Shown: piece after piece, positions 53,425 to 61,738 of the stretch
How the letters are laid out: every line of letters starts with the position of its first letter
How positions within the stretch are numbered: the stretch's first letter is position 1
Origin: CAVQJU01 sp963712905
Lineage (GTDB): Bacteria; Acidobacteriota; Vicinamibacteria; Vicinamibacterales; CAVVIG01
Reading direction: 5' to 3'
NCBI GenBank assembly: GCA_963712905.1
Contig: CAVQJU010000001.1
Location: 248,001-312,000, forward strand
Length of the DNA: 64,000 nucleotides
Notes under the pieces: generated by a model
Database searches by the model: none
What the model was told of the DNA's origin: nothing
What the model saw: only the letters and a program-made list of their open reading frames with translations
Program-made: the position numbers and the translations under genes

Positions 53425-53769
53425 CTACAAGCCGAGGGCGAGACGCAGGCCGTTCTCAACGTCTCTGAGCGTCTGGCCCCGGATCCTGCCGGCCGGTTCG
53501 ACGAGGAAGTCCCGGTCGAGTGTAATCACCTGCGAGACGTTGGCGACGGAGTCTTTCGGCAGGCCCGAGGCTTTGGACGGAAGGAGAACATTGCCGGGGG
53601 CCTCCAGCAGGCGCAAGTTGGACGTGAGGACGACGGCGATGACGGTGCGGAGTCGGCTTCGGTTGAAGGCGTCGTCCTGCACAATCAGGAGCGGGCGCCG
53701 AAAGCCAGGTTCGGACCCGCGGGGATCGTCGAGATCGGCCCACCACACCTGTCCGCGTTCGACTACCAT
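53425..53769 (-). CDS. MazF/PemK-like toxin
   Basis: A 114-residue endoribonuclease toxin of the MazF fold: VERGQVWWADLDDPRGSEPG, FRRPLLIVQDDAFNRSRLRT, VIAVVLTSNLRLLEAPGNVL and SVANVSQVITLDRDFL. The conserved Arg in the first loop (RGSEPGFRRP) and Thr/Ser in VLTSNL are in place. The N-terminus overlaps the antitoxin gene end (53763-53769). Confidence 0.93.
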   Translation of the reverse strand: MVVERGQVWWADLDDPRGSEPGFRRPLLIVQDDAFNRSRLRTVIAVVLTSNLRLLEAPGNVLLPSKASGLPKDSVANVSQVITLDRDFLVEPAGRIRGQTLRDVENGLRLALGL

Positions 53770-53999
53770 GTGCCGGGTTCAAGCGAACGGCGCTGGGCGC
53801 GTCGAACCGCCGGCTCGAGACGTCCAGCTTCGGCGGCGTACACGGCATTGAGTCGTTCGGTGGTCTTGCGTCCGCGATGTCTGGCCACATAATCCGCCAG
53901 GGCCGTTGCGTACAAGCGGCTTCGGGACACGCCGAGCCGCTTGCTCAGCGTCTCCGCAGACTCGAAGAGCTCGTCTGGTATCGAGAGGGCAACTTTCAT
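53763..53999 (-). CDS. RHH antitoxin of the MazEF-like pair
   Basis: A 78-residue protein starting at ATG 53999. The RHH core reads KVALSIPDELFESAETLSKR and LGVSRSRLYATALADYVARH. The C-terminal half (GRKTTERLNAVYAAEAGRLE) is the toxin-binding part. It overlaps the toxin gene by seven bases and probably represses the operon. Confidence 0.9.
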   Translation of the reverse strand: MKVALSIPDELFESAETLSKRLGVSRSRLYATALADYVARHRGRKTTERLNAVYAAEAGRLEPAVRRAQRRSLEPGTW

Positions 54000-54073
54000 A
54001 CCACAGGTACTACCATGGTAGGAGGCTGCCGGCAAGCCGGCTGACCGCGCGCGTCGGACAGCGAACCCCCGTC

Positions 54074-54679
54074 ATGACTGCAGTCGAGTGCCCACGTTGT
54101 GGTCTTCTCAGCCCACCTGCAGCGCAGCGTTGTGACTGCGGATACGACTTTCTTGATCCCAGACGGAGCCGGCAGTTCGTGAGTCAGCCGGCCAGCGGAA
54201 CGACGGGCCGAATCCTCGCGGGCTTCTTGATTGCGCCGCTCGCGACGGTCTTGGGAATCTATGGCGGATTCGCCGCCTGCTACCTGCTTGGCGTCAATCC
54301 AGTCATGCATACGCCTGGCGACGCCATGAGTAATGCGACGTCATGGGTAGTGTTCGCTGTTCCGCTCGCGTACCTCGTTGAGTTCTGCGTCGCTTTGCCC
54401 GTCCACCGCTGGTTCGCTCGGAGTGGAAGAACCGATCTCCGGGCTTACCTGCTCACCGGCGCCGTCAGCGGTGCGGCACCATTCGTGGGGATGGCCGGGC
54501 TCGTCGCGCTGAGCGCCTTTCGGGGACATGCGGATCGGGGTTGGTTCGTCGACGTGCGGGAGGTGCGGTACTGGCTCACGTTTCTCTATTTCGGCCCGCT
54601 CTGTGGCATCGCATCAGCAACTCTATTCTGGCTGATTGGCGTTCGTTCGTGGCGGCTGCGACGACGCAGTCCAGCGTAG
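54074..54679 (+). CDS. Membrane protein with N-terminal zinc-ribbon
   Basis: A 201-residue protein started at ATG 54074. The N-terminus reads MTAVECPRCGLLSPPAAQRC DCGYDFLDP: Cys-x2-Cys and Cys-x-Cys form a short zinc ribbon. Four to five membrane helices follow (LAGFLIAPLATVLGIYGGFA; NATSWVVFAVPLAYLVEFCV; YLLTGAVSGAAPFVGMAGLV; FLYFGPLCGIASATLFWLIG). The tail is basic. It is a common but unnamed Acidobacteriota type; no function is recognised. Confidence 0.75.
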   Translation: MTAVECPRCGLLSPPAAQRCDCGYDFLDPRRSRQFVSQPASGTTGRILAGFLIAPLATVLGIYGGFAACYLLGVNPVMHTPGDAMSNATSWVVFAVPLAYLVEFCVALPVHRWFARSGRTDLRAYLLTGAVSGAAPFVGMAGLVALSAFRGHADRGWFVDVREVRYWLTFLYFGPLCGIASATLFWLIGVRSWRLRRRSPA

Positions 54680-54739
54680 ACTTACACCGTCCGGTCGTCG
54701 TCCGATATCTCAGGCGTCGGAAACACAAGCGGAGGAGCC

Positions 54740-55204
54740 ATGCGGCCAGTCACACGAGTCGCGTTTGTCGTCGCCCTTGCCGGCCTTGCGGTTGTTTCGA
54801 GTCCAAGCCGCGTCGCGGGCCAGAAACCGGCGACGACGACGGTCACGCGGCTGTACACGGGCGGCGACGAACAGTCGCATGCGCAGGACAACGACGTCAC
54901 GTGGCGTACGTCGAAGCTGCACCCGGACCTCCGCGAGTCGGAATCCGTCAAGGTCACCGGCGCGCAGTTCCTGCGCTGGCCGCGCGGGTTCGTGTGGGAG
55001 GGCCACCCGGCGTCGAAGCGCCAGTACGTGATCATCGTCAGCGGACGCGGCGAGGTCGATGTCGCCGGCGGCAAGAGCGTTCAGCTCACGCCCGGGCGCG
55101 TCCTGCTGGCGGAGGACGTGACGGGGAAGGGCCACACGACGCGCATCGGCCCCGACGAAGATCTCGTGATGCTCCTCGTGCCGCTCTCGCAAGAGCCCCG
55201 ATAG
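54740..55204 (+). CDS. Secreted cupin-domain protein
   Basis: A 154-residue protein behind GGAGG with signal peptide (VAFVVALAGLAVVSSPSRVA). The cupin core is GAQFLRWPRGFVWEGHPASK, RQYVIIVSGRGEVDVAGGKS and QLTPGRVLLAEDVTGKGHTT. The metal ligands of classic cupins (His-x-His, Glu) are partly kept: EGHP, then GHTTRI. The substrate is unknown; many such proteins bind small organic acids. It precedes the BrnTA module on the opposite strand. Confidence 0.85.
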   Translation: MRPVTRVAFVVALAGLAVVSSPSRVAGQKPATTTVTRLYTGGDEQSHAQDNDVTWRTSKLHPDLRESESVKVTGAQFLRWPRGFVWEGHPASKRQYVIIVSGRGEVDVAGGKSVQLTPGRVLLAEDVTGKGHTTRIGPDEDLVMLLVPLSQEPR

Positions 55205-55263
55205 GCGGTATTCGCTATTTTGGCGGCCTGTTTCGACACGCGGTGCTGGGCAGCACGGGTCGC

Positions 55264-55557
55264 CTACGCGACGTCTTTGCGGATGTGTTGCGCAAGCACC
55301 TCGTTGATCAGCGTCTGGTAGCCGACGCGTCGGCGGCGCGCTTCCTTGCGGAACGACTCGAGCACGCTGGGGTCGACGCGGATGGCGATCAATCGACGCG
55401 GTTCGTCACCGAGCGGCGGCCGCCCCACCCGCCGCATCGACTTGAGCTGTTCGGGCGACGCCTCGGGAATGTCCGAGTAGTCAATCCTTCGCGCCGTACG
55501 CCGCGCGTTCGCGGCGACTCGCCCGTCGCGCGCTGATGAGCCGGATCGTTTCGGCAT
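55264..55557 (-). CDS. BrnA-like antitoxin
   Basis: A 97-residue protein starting at ATG 55557. It has a basic N-terminus (SGSSARDGRVAANARRTARR), then the BrnA ribbon-helix-helix: RRLIAIRVDPSVLESFRKEA and RRRRVGYQTLINEVLAQHIR. In the family this DNA-binding domain follows the toxin-binding part. It overlaps the BrnT gene by 77 bases in another frame (55481-55557), longer than the usual few bases. Confidence 0.85.
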   Translation of the reverse strand: MPKRSGSSARDGRVAANARRTARRIDYSDIPEASPEQLKSMRRVGRPPLGDEPRRLIAIRVDPSVLESFRKEARRRRVGYQTLINEVLAQHIRKDVA

Positions 55558-55765
55558 CGCCACTTCTCCTGAGCGTGTAGGCCACCATGAGCACGCGCCC
55601 GTCGGCGGATCGGCCCAGCCGCAAGAACCGCGTCTCGGCCATCGAGTGCTGCAGGTCCGGGCCGTCCAAAGCATTGGCGTCGAGAAAGACGGTCACGGCC
55701 TCGTCGAACGAAATGCCGTGTTTCGCCGCGTTGGCCTCGGCCTTCCGCGGGTCCCACTCGAACAC
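55481..55765 (-). CDS. BrnT-like toxin
   Basis: A 94-residue ribonuclease toxin: MFEWDPRKAEANAAKHGISF, DEAVTVFLDANALDGPD, ETRFLRLGRSADGRVLMVAY and ETIRLISARRASRRERAAY. The BrnT sites W-D-P-x-K-A-x-x-N, R-x-x-x-L-G and I-R-x-I-S-A-R are intact. BrnT cuts RNA and is neutralised and co-repressed by BrnA. The order toxin then antitoxin is normal for this system. Confidence 0.93.
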   Translation of the reverse strand: MFEWDPRKAEANAAKHGISFDEAVTVFLDANALDGPDLQHSMAETRFLRLGRSADGRVLMVAYTLRRSGDAETIRLISARRASRRERAAYGAKD

Positions 55766-55846
55766 CTATTCAGTATATACGTAATGCTGCTGGATGCTCA
55801 GGGCGGCGGACTTACGTAACGGGGCTGTTCAACTCGCGAACCAGTG

Positions 55847-58388
55847 TTAATGCAGCCCGGAAATCACGTAGAGCTGCGACAGGCGGCGCGAGAACGTGTA
55901 CGCGTACGCCTTTCCGTTGGCCGCCACCGTCCCGCCGGCGGGCGCGCCAACCCCGGTGATGTCGGCTGGTGTCAGATTCAGCATCGGCGTATGAGCACCG
56001 GTCTTCAGGTTCATCCGGGAGACCGGAATAGGCCACCCCCTCCGTTCCACGACGAAGAGCTCGCTCCCGTCTGCGCTCCATCCTGCGATCGCAACCCCAG
56101 GACTTGGAAGCGCCTGGCCCATGCTCGCGCCGAAGATCCGCCAGGAGACGGCTGCCATCTGGACGCTGGAGAATCGCCCGTGTTCCATCCGGCGAGAGAC
56201 GTAACACCTGCGTCCCGATGTCCGTCACAGGAGTGGGCGCCCCTCCGTCGATCGGCTGGATGTAGCTGCGCGTGTCCGTCCCACGCGTGGCGGTGAAGAC
56301 CATGCGGCGTGAATCAGGCATCCAACTGCCGCGCGTGTACGTATCGAAATCGCCGCGTTCCAGGTCTCGTGCCTGCCCCACGCCTGTCGGAATCACCCGC
56401 AGCCTCGTGGTGTCGGTCGAGAGGGCCAGCACCCGCCGACCATCAGGTGAGATCGACGAGGCCCAACCGTCGTCGGCGATCCGCGTCGCCGCGGGATCGC
56501 CGGCGCGCCGCAGAAAGAGACGGTATAGAGAGCGACCCAGCGCTGCCGGACTCTCCGAACACGAGTGTGGTGCCGTCAAGGCTCAGGGACGGTTGCGTTG
56601 ACCAGTCGAACGCGCTCAGATTGCGTTCCGGCAGGCCACCAAGGGCCCCGTGCACTTCGGCGCTCGCGATGCCTCCGGTGACCAGCGCCCGACCGTCCGC
56701 GGCAATGTCTTGCAGCGTGAGTGAAACTGGCGGTCGAACGATCACCCTGGTCGTTCCGTCCAACGACATCCCGTGCAGCGCCCGCGACGAGGCCACTCTC
56801 GGCGGCGGTGAACCACACTTCGCCGCCCGGACGCAGGCCATGCGACTCCGTGGATGTTGGCATAGCCGCGAGATGTCGTCCGGACGGCTCCCTTCATGTC
56901 GACGACGACCACGCTGCCATCGTCGCCAGTGGTCGGGTGATCGGCGAAGGCGACCAGGTCGCCGGCTGGCGAGAACCGCGGATCGCTGATCCAGCTCTTC
57001 GACTGATACAGGAGCGTGCCGTCAGAGAGCTCCAGTCGCGATCCCTTGGCGATGACGAGCCGGGCCGCGTCGGGCGCCCAGTCGGCGCCGCTGACCTGCT
57101 CTGCAATCTCACGTGGGACTCCGCCGGCAACGGAAACGCGCGCCAGCGTCCCGGTCATGCGGAATACGATGTTGCGCACGGGTTTCAGGATCACGGCCAG
57201 CTCGGATGCTGTCGATAGTCCCACGAGCGCGGCGTCCTCTACACCGACTCTGCGCGATTCCGGCGTATCGACGCTGCCAATCGTCAGTGCAAACGGATCG
57301 CGGTCCCAGGCAGCGGCGTAGACCGTCGTATGTCCGTCCCGGCCGAATCTGGCGCCTTCGATGTCACCGTGCTGAAACGTCAGTTGCGTGAAGACCGGGG
57401 CAGCCGGCAACGAACCTCGAGGGGCCAGGAGTCGCCAGCCGAGCACGACCGCCGCGATCACAAAGAGCGCCCACGCTACACGCTCGCGCCATCGCGCGAC
57501 GGGCGAAACGCCGGTGATCATCGGGGCCGTGGCTCCTTCCGCGATCCACCTCAACTCGCGCAGCAGATCGCGGGCGCTCTGCCAGCGCTCCTCCGGATCT
57601 TTGGCCAGGCACGAACGCACGACGCGGTCCAGACTGGACGGCGTCATCGGCTGAAGCGTCGCCAGGCCGGGAGGCTCCGCTGTCAGGATCGACGCAATCA
57701 GGCTCGCCTGACTGCTCCCGTCAAACGCCTTCTTCCCGCTGACCATCTCGTAGATGACGGCACCGAGCGCGAAGATGTCGGTCCGTGGATCCACGTCCCG
57801 TCCTTCGAGTTGCTCCGGGGCCATGTACTGAAACGTGCCGAGGATCGTGCCCTGCTGCGTGATCGGAGGGGTCGTGGGCAGCATCGACAAGTGCGTCCCA
57901 CCCAGCGCCGAGGCGCCGGTCTTCGCCAGGCCGAAGTCCAGCAGCTTCGCCCCCGCCTTGGTGAGCATGATGTTGCCGGGCTTCAGATCCCGGTGGACGA
58001 TGCCGGTCTTGTGTGCGGTGGCCAGAGCGTCGGCTATTTGAATGGCGATGCGGAGCGCCTGGTCGATCGGCAGCGCGCCTTTCGTGAGCCGATCCGCGAG
58101 CGTTTCGCCCTCCAGATACTGCATGACGAGATACGCCGTGCCGTTCTGCTGGCCCACGTCGTACAAGGAGCAGATGTGCGGATGATCGAGCTGGGAAATG
58201 GTCCGGGCTTCACGGTCGAAGCGGTCACGGAACTGCGAATCGGACGCGAGGTTGTCCGGAAGGATCTTGATCGCGACGGTGCGATCGAGACGAGTGTCGC
58301 GGGCTTTGTAGACCTCGCCCATTCCGCCCGCGCCAATCTGGGCGATGACCTCATACGGGCCGAAAAGAGTGCGGGGAGCGAGCGCCAC
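55847..58388 (-). CDS. Ser/Thr protein kinase with TolB-like propeller, frameshifted in the propeller
   Basis: The intact N-terminal frame starts at 58388 and reads 548 residues: IAQIGAGGMGEVYKARDTRL, VAIKILPDN, GIVHRDLKPGNIMLTKAGAK and LLDFGLAKTG; then a membrane helix (VAWALFVIAAVVLGWRLL) and the first propeller blades. After about 56850 the propeller continues through at least four frames (VWFTAAESGLVAGAARDVVG; LTLQDIAADGRALVTGGIAS; DGWASSISPDGRRVLALS; GQALPSPGVAIAGWSADGSE) to a stop at 55847. The kinase domain is whole. Four single-base shifts in 700 bases with intact blade motifs suggest sequencing error or recent decay. Confidence 0.85.
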
Positions 58389-58455
58389 GCGAAGTGGTTG
58401 GGATTATAGAGGATGCCGTGGCGCCGGCGAGGCCTGAAGTGTGAGCCGGCGTCGC

Positions 58456-61400
58456 CTACTTGGCGGCGTGCACCGGCTCCATCGCCGACGCGCGCTGGCG
58501 GCTCTTCAGCCACGCCTGCACCTGCGCCATGTAGGTGTAGAACACCGGCGTCAGGTAGAGCGTCACGAGCTGCGAGAAGAGCAGCCCGCCGACGACGACG
58601 AGGCCGAGCGGCTGCCGCGCCTCGCCGCCCGCGCCGTAGCCGAGCGCGATCGGCACCGCCCCGAGCAGCGCCGCCATCGTCGTCATCATGATCGGCCGGA
58701 AGCGGATCAGGCAGCCCTGGTAGATCGCCTGCTCGGGCGTGCTGCCCTGGCGCTCCGCGTCGAGCGCGAAGTCGATCTGCATGATCGCGTTCTTCTCGAC
58801 GATGCCGATGAGCATGATCATGCCGACGAACGCGTAGATGTTGAGATCCATCCCGAAGATGACGAGCGTCAGCAGCGCGCCGAAGCCGGCCGACGGCAGG
58901 CCCGACAGGATCGTCAGCGGGTGGATGTAGCTCTCGTACAGGATGCCGAGCACGATGTACACCACCATGATGGCGATGACGAGCAGCACGGCCAGGTTCG
59001 ACAGCGAGTTCTGGAACGCCTTGGCGGCGCCCTGGAACTGGCCGCTGACGCCCTCGGGCAGCGTGGCGGCGGCGACCGCGCGCACGCGCGACAGGACGTC
59101 GCCGAGCGACGCGCCGGGCGCGAGGCCGAACGAGATCGTGACGGCCGGCAGCTGGCCGTAGTGGTTCACCGTCTGCGGGCCGATCACCTGCGTGGCTTTC
59201 GCGAGCGTGTCGAGGGGGACCACGATGCCGGGATTCCCGCCGCCGCCCGCGTTGCCCCCGGCGTTGCCGCCCCCTGAAGCCGCTGCAGCCGCCCCGGCCG
59301 CCGCGACGGTGCCCTGCGCCGGTGTCGCCTTGAAGTAGAGGAGCGAGAGCGCTTCGGGGTCCGACTGGAACTCCGGCGCGAGCTCGAGCAGGACCTTGTA
59401 TTCGTTGACCGGCGCGTAGATCGTCGAGACCCACCGCGGGCCGTACGCGTCGTAGAACGCGTTCTCGATCGCGTTGGCCGTGACGCCGAGGGCCGCGGCC
59501 TTGTCGCGATCGATTTCGACGTTGACCTGCGGGCTCGTCACCTGGAGATCGCTCGTCAGATCGGAGAGGCCTTCGACCTCGCCGAGCGCCTTCAGCAGCG
59601 TGCGCGACGCGGCGTAGAGCGCCTCGCGGTCGGGCGACTGCATCGAGAACTGGTACAGGCTCTTGCTGATCTGCCCGCCGATCCGGATCGTCGGCGGGTT
59701 CTGCACGAACGAGTGCATGCCGACGACGGAGGCGAGCTGGGGACGCAGCTTCTCGATGATCGCGTTGGCGAGCTCCTTCCGCTCGCTGCGCGGCTTCAGG
59801 TGCACGACGATCTGGCCGAGGTTCGGGCCGCCGAGCGTGTTGGCGGCGCTGCCGCCGATCGTCGACACGAGCGCTTCGACGTTCTCGTCGTCGCGGATGA
59901 TGCTGGCGACCTGGTTCTGATACTCGACCAGCTTCTCGTACGACGTCCCCTGGGCGGCTTCAGTCGTCACCGAGAGTTGATCGGTGTCCTGATCCGGGAT
60001 GAAGCCCTTGGGGACCACCACGAAAAGCGCGGCCGTGAGCACGAGCAGGACGCCGGAGGCCACCATGGTGGCGCTGCGGTGGCGGAGCACGATCTGCAGC
60101 GTCCGGTCGTAGCCGTTGAGCAGCGCCGCGAAGTAGCGCTCGGTCGCCGCCCCGAAGCGCGAGCCGCCGGCCGCGTGCCCACCCTCGCCGTCGCCGTGGT
60201 GCTTGGGCTTCTTGAGGAAGCGGCTGCAGAGCATCGGCGTCAGCGTGACGGACACCACGCCCGAGATGAGGATGGCGACGCAGATCGTGACCGAGAACTC
60301 GCGGAACAGCCGGCCCAGCACGCCCCCCATGAACAGCACGGGGATGAACACGGCGGCGAGCGACAGCGTCATCGACACGATCGTGAACCCGATTTCACGC
60401 GAGCCGACGAGCGACGCCGTCAGCGGATCTTCGCCCATCTCGACGTGCCGGTAGATGTTCTCGAGCATCACGATCGCGTCGTCCACGACGAAGCCGACCG
60501 AGAGGATGAGCGCCATCATCGACAGGTTGTCGAGGCTGTAGTCGAGCATGTACATCACGGCGAAGGTGCCGATGATGGAGAAGGGCAGCGCGAGGCTGGG
60601 GATGATGGTCGCCCACACGTTCCGCAGGAACACGAAGATGACCATGATCACGAGCGCCAGCGTCAGCGCCATCGTGACCTGCACGTCGGCGTACGACTCG
60701 CGAATCGTGTCCGAGCGGTCGTACAGGACGTCCATGTGGACGCTCGTGGGCAGCTCGGCCCGGAACTGCGGCAGCAGCGCCTTCACGGCGTCGGCGACCG
60801 CGATCGTGTTGGTGCCCGGCTGCCGCTGGATGCCGAGCGTGATGCCGCGCCGCTCGCCCTCCTGCGTGTAGAACCACGAGGCCGTCCGCTGATCCTCGAC
60901 GCCGTCGATGATCGTCCCGAGTTCGCGCAGCCGCACCGGAGCGCCGTTGCGGTACGAGACGATCATGTCCTTGTACTGCTCGGCGTTCATCAGCTGGCCG
61001 GTGGCCTGCAGCGTGAACGACTTGTGCGGGCCGACCAGCGTGCCGCTCGGCACGTTGCTGTTCCAGTTGCGCAGCTGCGTCTCGACCTCGTTGATCCCGA
61101 TCTGGCGGGCGGCGAGCGCGTGCGGATCGAGCTGGACGTGGACCGCGTATTTCTGGCTCCCGAGCACCTGCACCTGCGCGACGCCGTTGACCATCGAGAT
61201 GCGCTGCGCGATGCGGGTCTGCGCGTACTCGTCGAGCGTCCACGGCGGCAGCGTCGTGGACGTGATGACGAGGTACAGCACCGGCTGATCCGCCGGGTTC
61301 ACCTTGGTGAAGGTGGGCGGCGTCGGCATGCCCTGCGGCAGCAGGCGCGAGGCCTGCGTGATCGCCGACTGCACGTCGATCGACGCGCCGTCGAGGCTCC

Positions 61401-61695
61401 GGTTCAGGTCGAACTCGAGCGTGACGAGCGTCGAGCCCAGCGAGTTGACCGACGTCATCGACTCGAGGCCGGCGATCATCGAGAACTGGTTCTCGAGCGG
61501 CGTCGCGACCGACGCGCCCATCGTCTCGGGGCTCGCGCCCGGCAGCTGGGCCGTGACGAGCAGCGTCGGGAAATCGACGTTGGGCAGGTCGCTGACGGGC
61601 AGGGACCGGTAAGCGACGAGGCCGAACAGCGCGATCGCCGCCATCAGCAGGCTGGTCGCGATCGGGCGCTTGATGAATCCTTCGGAGATGTTCAT
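58456..61695 (-). CDS. RND multidrug efflux permease (MdtC-like)
   Basis: An inner-membrane proton-driven pump of 1079 residues. N-terminal FIKRPIATSLLMAAIALFGL is typical of HAE1/MdtB-MdtC pumps. The proton-relay pair sits in LILSVGFVVDDAIVMLENIY (Asp-Asp in TM4). The docking and pore parts include PGASPETMGASVATPLENQF and YSLDNLSMMALIL. A Gly/Ala-rich insert (TVAAAGAAAAASGGGNAGG, about residue 790) is not usual in E. coli MdtC. It follows another RND gene on the same strand, as in the mdtBC pair, whose products form a mixed trimer. The adaptor gene must lie outside the window. Confidence 0.93.
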   Translation of the reverse strand: MNISEGFIKRPIATSLLMAAIALFGLVAYRSLPVSDLPNVDFPTLLVTAQLPGASPETMGASVATPLENQFSMIAGLESMTSVNSLGSTLVTLEFDLNRSLDGASIDVQSAITQASRLLPQGMPTPPTFTKVNPADQPVLYLVITSTTLPPWTLDEYAQTRIAQRISMVNGVAQVQVLGSQKYAVHVQLDPHALAARQIGINEVETQLRNWNSNVPSGTLVGPHKSFTLQATGQLMNAEQYKDMIVSYRNGAPVRLRELGTIIDGVEDQRTASWFYTQEGERRGITLGIQRQPGTNTIAVADAVKALLPQFRAELPTSVHMDVLYDRSDTIRESYADVQVTMALTLALVIMVIFVFLRNVWATIIPSLALPFSIIGTFAVMYMLDYSLDNLSMMALILSVGFVVDDAIVMLENIYRHVEMGEDPLTASLVGSREIGFTIVSMTLSLAAVFIPVLFMGGVLGRLFREFSVTICVAILISGVVSVTLTPMLCSRFLKKPKHHGDGEGGHAAGGSRFGAATERYFAALLNGYDRTLQIVLRHRSATMVASGVLLVLTAALFVVVPKGFIPDQDTDQLSVTTEAAQGTSYEKLVEYQNQVASIIRDDENVEALVSTIGGSAANTLGGPNLGQIVVHLKPRSERKELANAIIEKLRPQLASVVGMHSFVQNPPTIRIGGQISKSLYQFSMQSPDREALYAASRTLLKALGEVEGLSDLTSDLQVTSPQVNVEIDRDKAAALGVTANAIENAFYDAYGPRWVSTIYAPVNEYKVLLELAPEFQSDPEALSLLYFKATPAQGTVAAAGAAAAASGGGNAGGNAGGGGNPGIVVPLDTLAKATQVIGPQTVNHYGQLPAVTISFGLAPGASLGDVLSRVRAVAAATLPEGVSGQFQGAAKAFQNSLSNLAVLLVIAIMVVYIVLGILYESYIHPLTILSGLPSAGFGALLTLVIFGMDLNIYAFVGMIMLIGIVEKNAIMQIDFALDAERQGSTPEQAIYQGCLIRFRPIMMTTMAALLGAVPIALGYGAGGEARQPLGLVVVGGLLFSQLVTLYLTPVFYTYMAQVQAWLKSRQRASAMEPVHAAK

Positions 61696-61738
61696 TGGGT
61701 AATTGGGTAACGGGGTAACTGGGTAATTGGGGTTCGGA
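61696..61738. repeat. Short tandem repeat between the two RND genes
   Basis: Read on the minus strand this holds four 8-base units of the type NNTTACCC: AATTACCC, AGTTACCC, CGTTACCC and AATTACCC, which end at the start codon of the MdtC-like gene. No ribosome binding site of the usual kind is seen in it. Confidence 0.65.

Noticed and set aside
59713..61710. A long plus-strand frame opposite the MdtC-like pump
   Set aside because: Low-complexity Arg/His/Asp-rich shadow of a clear RND gene.
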